From the NCBI GenBank assembly GCA_009927255.1, contig RFNJ01000051.1, forward strand, positions 1 to 9,989: a DNA stretch of 9,989 bases, written 5' to 3'. This document shows, piece after piece, positions 7,537 through 9,989 of this stretch (within the stretch, counting starts at the first letter, position 1; the number at the start of each line of letters is the position of its first letter). The notes beneath the pieces were generated by a model. The model saw only the letters and a list, made by a program, of their open reading frames with translations. It was not told where the DNA came from and did not search any database. Position numbers and translations under genes: made by a program. The stretch is from Pseudomonadota bacterium (lineage in GTDB: Bacteria; Pseudomonadota; Alphaproteobacteria; UBA2136; UBA6156).

Positions 7537-7665
7537 ATGATGGCAGAGAATAGTTCGTTCCATACGGTTTGCCCGGAAGATGGGCTGGTTTTTGTAGGCT
7601 CCAGCCTTGAAATGGGCGATGGTAGCAAGATTGCGGCGATGCTGCATGCAGCCGATAAAAAATGA
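7537..7665 (+). CDS. N-terminal fragment of a ClpP-like protease
   Basis: This 42-codon frame begins 13 bases after the uppP stop with tandem ATGs (7537 and 7540), and AAAGGG just upstream as a plausible ribosome site. Its GLVFVGSSL segment resembles the first beta strand of ClpP-fold proteases (the R-IIFLG region), and GSKIAAMLHAADKK matches the helix before the next strand. It stops at TGA 7663-7665 directly after an A6 run (7657-7662). A -1 shift there would join it to the following frame, which supplies the rest of a ClpP-like protein of about 185 residues. On its own it would be too small to be a protease. Whether the break is an inactivating mutation, a sequencing error in a homopolymer or a slippage site cannot be decided from the sequence. 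Confidence 0.65.
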   Translation: MMAENSSFHTVCPEDGLVFVGSSLEMGDGSKIAAMLHAADKK

Positions 7666-8093
7666 AACGCAAGGGGCCGCTGACGGTTTTTGTGAACTGT
7701 GTGGGTGGGCTGGTTGATGAGGGATTTCAGGTTGCGGATACCATTCGGCTGCTTGACCGCAAGGTGATTACGGTGGCGCAAGGGCGGGTGAACAGCATGG
7801 CGGTGTTGATTTTTGCCGCCGGTGATGAGCGCCATGCGACGCCGCTGACAACTTTTATGACTCATGAATATTCGAGCCAATATGACCGCCAAGGCATCAG
7901 CCAGATTGGTATTCGGCAAGAAAACTTGCAACTTCAACTGAAACTTTATGCCCAGTTTATGGCGGAGCGCACGGGTAAAACCGCAGCTTTTTGGCTGGAG
8001 CGGATGAAGCCGCTGAACCATTATTTTGATGTTGAAACGGCCAAGAAATATGGGTTGGTGCAGAAGGTTGTGCGGGGGCGGAAGAAAAGCTAG
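7662..8093 (+). CDS. ClpP-like serine protease, main part; first strand lies in another frame
   Basis: This 143-residue frame carries most of a ClpP/crotonase-fold serine protease. TVFVNCVGGLVDEG (8-21) corresponds to the ClpP oxyanion segment usually read as INSPGGSV-AG. GRVNSMAVLIFAAG (41-54) holds the nucleophile S45, and MTHEYSS (66-72) holds H68, 23 residues further, close to the ClpP spacing. YFDVETAKKYGLVQKVV (121-137) is the C-terminal conserved block. The third catalytic residue, normally the Asp of a DRFL-type motif, aligns with N119. ClpP forms two heptameric rings that work with an AAA+ unfoldase, but no unfoldase gene is nearby and oligomer residues cannot be judged. The ATG at 7662 overlaps the stop of the upstream fragment as ATGA and has no Shine-Dalgarno sequence, so expression would need coupling or frameshifting. 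The sequence is divergent enough that a paralogue rather than the housekeeping ClpP is likely. Confidence 0.75.
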   Translation: MKRKGPLTVFVNCVGGLVDEGFQVADTIRLLDRKVITVAQGRVNSMAVLIFAAGDERHATPLTTFMTHEYSSQYDRQGISQIGIRQENLQLQLKLYAQFMAERTGKTAAFWLERMKPLNHYFDVETAKKYGLVQKVVRGRKKS

Positions 8094-8144
8094 GGATGGG
8101 ATTGCATAAACCAAGAACGCTGTAGAGAGTGGGCGACACGGGTG

Positions 8145-8211
8145 GTGCCGGATAGGTGATGGGCGCCCCGATTTTTTATAGAAAAAAATCGGCCCATCAT
8201 CCTTCCGGCAC
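8145..8211. terminator. Long imperfect palindrome between convergent operons, probable bidirectional terminator
   Basis: Three blocks on the left arm pair with the right arm in order: GTGCCGGA (8145-8152) with TCCGGCAC (8204-8211), TGATGGGC (8157-8164) with GCCCATCA (8192-8199), and CGATTTTTT (8169-8177) with AAAAAATCG (8183-8191). Four mismatched bases separate the first two blocks, a GCCC bulge (8165-8168) separates the last two, and a loop of about five bases closes the hairpin. T-runs occur on both strands (T6 at 8172-8177, and T7 as the complement of 8182-8188). The position, after the ClpP-like gene and before the end of lptB, suits termination from both sides. The T-runs lie inside the stem near the loop instead of after it, so the structure is atypical and another role is possible. 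Confidence 0.55.
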
Positions 8212-8236
8212 GGAAGATTTGAGTTGGGTGCTAACA

Positions 8237-8968
8237 TTAAGCGAGTTGGAAGTCTTCGCCGAGGTAGACGCGTTTGACGTCGGGGTTTTGGGTGATTTCT
8301 TTTGGGGTGCCGCTGGCGATGATTTTACCTTCGCTGATGATGTAGGCTCTGTCCACCAGCGCTAAAGTATCGCGGACGTTGTGGTCAGTTATTAATACTC
8401 CCATACCGCGTTGTTTGAGGTGGGTGACGAGGTTTTTGACGTCGCGGATGGCGAGAGGGTCGACGCCCGCAAAAGGTTCGTCAAGCATCATGAAGCTGGG
8501 GTTGGTGGCCAAGGCGCGGGCGATTTCGACGCGGCGGCGTTCTCCGCCTGATAGTGCGGTGGCGGGGGAGTCTTTGACTTTTTCGAGGCCGAATTCGGTG
8601 AGGAGTTCAGCGAGGCGGGTTTCTTGTTCGGCGTGGGTTTTGCAGACCATTTCCAGCACGGCACGCAGATTTTGGGCGACGGTGAGGCCGCGGAAAATAG
8701 AGCTTTCTTGCGGGAGGTAGCCGAGGCCCAACCGCGCGCGGCGATACATCGGCAGGGCTGATACGTTTTGGCCGCCGAGTGTGATGGTGCCGCTGCTGAT
8801 GTCGTTGAGGCCGATAATCGCTTGGAAACAGGAGGTTTTGCCGGCGCCGTTGGGGCCCAGCAGGGCAACGACTTCTGCTTTGTTGACCTGCAGGCTGACG
8901 TTGTTGAGAATGGTGCGGGCGCCGACTTTTTTGGCGAGGTTTTGGACGATGAGGCCGGTGGTGTTCAT
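8237..8968 (-). CDS. lptB: LPS export ABC transporter ATP-binding protein LptB
   Basis: LptB is the cytoplasmic ATPase of the LptB2FG transporter, which extracts LPS from the inner membrane and pushes it along the LptC-LptA bridge. The 243-residue product has all ABC elements: Walker A GPNGAGKT (38-45), Q-loop Q87 in YLPQE, signature LSGGERRR (139-146), Walker B FMMLDEP (159-165, E164 catalytic) and switch H196 in ITDHNV. Length and residue positions are nearly those of E. coli LptB (241 residues). The start lies six bases after the lptA stop, with no clear Shine-Dalgarno sequence, so translational coupling is likely. In many alphaproteobacteria rpoN follows lptB, but here the operon ends at a palindrome facing an opposing gene. 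Confidence 0.96.
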   Translation of the reverse strand: MNTTGLIVQNLAKKVGARTILNNVSLQVNKAEVVALLGPNGAGKTSCFQAIIGLNDISSGTITLGGQNVSALPMYRRARLGLGYLPQESSIFRGLTVAQNLRAVLEMVCKTHAEQETRLAELLTEFGLEKVKDSPATALSGGERRRVEIARALATNPSFMMLDEPFAGVDPLAIRDVKNLVTHLKQRGMGVLITDHNVRDTLALVDRAYIISEGKIIASGTPKEITQNPDVKRVYLGEDFQLA

Positions 8969-8974
8969 GGTGAA

Positions 8975-9442
8975 TTAGTTGCTTGTTTGCGGGACAAAGC
9001 GGGCCTTGACCGGGCCGCTGCTGTTGGTGACTTTGGCGTTGCCGGTGGCGATGTTGTAGACCAGTTTATCGCCGCTGAGTTGGCTGGGGCCGCGCTGGAG
9101 CATGACTTGGCCGGTGAGGACGAGGAGCTGGCTGGCGGGGGTGTAAATGGCTTGGGTGCCGGTGGCTTTTTCACTGGTGGCGCCGCTACGGGTGATGGTG
9201 GTGAGGCCGGTGGTGCGGATGGTGTCGACATCGCCAGATTGAGACTGGTAGCTGACGGTGAGTTGGGGCGCGGTGAGCGTGAGGTTGCCTTGGGTGACCA
9301 CTACGTTGCCAGTGAAGGTGGCGGTGCCTTGGGTGTGTTGGACTTCCATTTGGCTGGCGGTGATTTCGACAGGTTGGTTGGATTGCGCTTGTGTGGTGGC
9401 GGCTAACAAAGCAAAACCAACGGCGAGGAGGGTGCGGCGCAT
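8975..9442 (-). CDS. lptA: LPS transport periplasmic protein LptA
   Basis: LptA polymerises through its beta-jellyroll (OstA-like) fold to form the periplasmic bridge carrying LPS from LptC to LptD. The 155-residue product starts with a signal peptide (RR, a hydrophobic run, then AATTQAQS, cleavage likely around residues 18-20). The mature part has the family pattern ITASQMEVQHTQGTATFTGNV (in the first 50 residues) and a later GDKLVYNIATGNAKV segment. It lies five bases after the lptC stop and six before lptB, so the three genes form one operon. It is rich in Thr, Gln and Ser, in line with the compositional pull seen on this strand. Identity rests on the fold pattern and on its place between lptC and lptB. 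Confidence 0.88.
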   Translation of the reverse strand: MRRTLLAVGFALLAATTQAQSNQPVEITASQMEVQHTQGTATFTGNVVVTQGNLTLTAPQLTVSYQSQSGDVDTIRTTGLTTITRSGATSEKATGTQAIYTPASQLLVLTGQVMLQRGPSQLSGDKLVYNIATGNAKVTNSSGPVKARFVPQTSN

Positions 9443-9447
9443 GGCGG

Positions 9448-9987
9448 TTATTGTGCCCCTTTTTGCGAAAGTTGCAAAGTGGCGCGGACGCCACCGCTGG
9501 CGGCGACGCTTTGGTTGGCCAAATTGGCCTGCATGGCGGGAGCTTGCAGCAGCAGGCCGCGGCCTTGCAGGGTGACTCTGCCGTTGAGTTGGAGCTGCTG
9601 GGTGTTTTGGGTGTAGGCGGCTTGTTGGGCGTTCAGCGTGATGGTGTTGGTTTGGGTTTTGGACTGCTGATTTTCGGGCAGGTTTAACGTGGCGCTGACG
9701 GTGGTGAGGTGCAGGGTGCCGCTGGTGGTACTGCCGTGTTGGTTGGCTTGCTGGGCGGTGATTTCCCAGCGACGGTTTTTGTCGTCTTGCCCCGTAAACC
9801 TTGGATTTTCCAGCACGTTGGTGGTGCTGACGGTGGTGAGGCTGATGGTAGTGGTGGGGTTTTGCGCTGTGGGTGGGGTGGGGATGGTGCTGAGGCGGAA
9901 CAGGCGGCTTTCTTGGACGTTGGCATAGAGCAGCCAGATGATGCCGGCGGCGGCGGCGAGAAGCATAAGGGTAAACAGGCGGCGCAT
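9448..9987 (-). CDS. lptC: LPS export inner-membrane protein LptC
   Basis: LptC is a bitopic inner-membrane protein that takes LPS from LptB2FG and hands it to LptA. The 179-residue product has one N-terminal membrane segment (about residues 4-21, LFTLMLLAAAAGIIWLLY) and a periplasmic jellyroll domain with strand-turn patterns such as NPRFTGQDDKNRRWEITAQQA and LNGRVTLQGRGLLLQ. The ATG at 9987 is three bases from the right edge, so a ribosome site or an upstream start cannot be checked. Sequence in this family is weakly conserved, and the call rests on the topology and on lptA and lptB directly downstream. The protein is unusually rich in Thr, Gln and Asn. Confidence 0.85.
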   Translation of the reverse strand: MRRLFTLMLLAAAAGIIWLLYANVQESRLFRLSTIPTPPTAQNPTTTISLTTVSTTNVLENPRFTGQDDKNRRWEITAQQANQHGSTTSGTLHLTTVSATLNLPENQQSKTQTNTITLNAQQAAYTQNTQQLQLNGRVTLQGRGLLLQAPAMQANLANQSVAASGGVRATLQLSQKGAQ

Positions 9988-9989
9988 AG

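Noticed and set aside
8768..9406. Open reading frame of 212 codons on the + strand opposite lptB and lptA
   Set aside because: The Gly/Ala/Asp-rich translation mirrors the coding sequence of two clear lpt genes and has no recognisable domain.

Overview
The window looks like a chromosomal segment of a Gram-negative bacterium, most likely an alphaproteobacterium. The main argument is gene order. A sugar phosphotransferase (AmgK-like), a MurU-like nucleotidyltransferase, addB, addA and trxA follow each other with overlapping ends, as is typical of that class, and an lptC-lptA-lptB cluster points to a lipopolysaccharide-bearing outer membrane. The exact genus cannot be read from the sequence.

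Layout. On the + strand, 11-5932 is a tightly coupled run of amgK-like, murU-like, addB and addA genes with 4-base ATGA/GTGA overlaps. trxA follows after a short gap (5980-6303). A small AT-rich four-helix-bundle gene (6355-6723) comes next, then uppP (6723-7523), whose start overlaps the stop of the four-helix gene. The last + strand gene is a ClpP-like serine protease split into two frames at an A6 run (7537-7665 and 7662-8093). Between it and the opposing genes lies a long imperfect palindrome (8145-8211). On the - strand, lptB (8968-8237), lptA (9442-8975) and lptC (9987-9448) form an operon transcribed towards the palindrome. There is no RNA gene, CRISPR array or insertion sequence that I can support.

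Roles. AmgK/MurU-type enzymes recycle amino sugars to UDP-MurNAc, and UppP regenerates the undecaprenyl phosphate carrier, so both feed peptidoglycan synthesis. AddA/AddB process double-strand DNA ends for recombination. TrxA reduces disulfides. LptB/A/C belong to the machine that carries LPS to the outer membrane.

The most notable signals are: (1) an unusually small AddAB pair, in which AddA keeps all helicase motifs but lacks the C-terminal nuclease domain and AddB keeps the nuclease/Fe-S domain but has lost most of its N-terminal region; (2) the ClpP-like gene split at an A6 tract with a catalytic Asp replaced by Asn; (3) a very strong G-over-C excess on the + strand through genes of both orientations, which reshapes codon and amino-acid use and is absent from the four-helix-bundle gene; (4) the long palindrome between the convergent operons.
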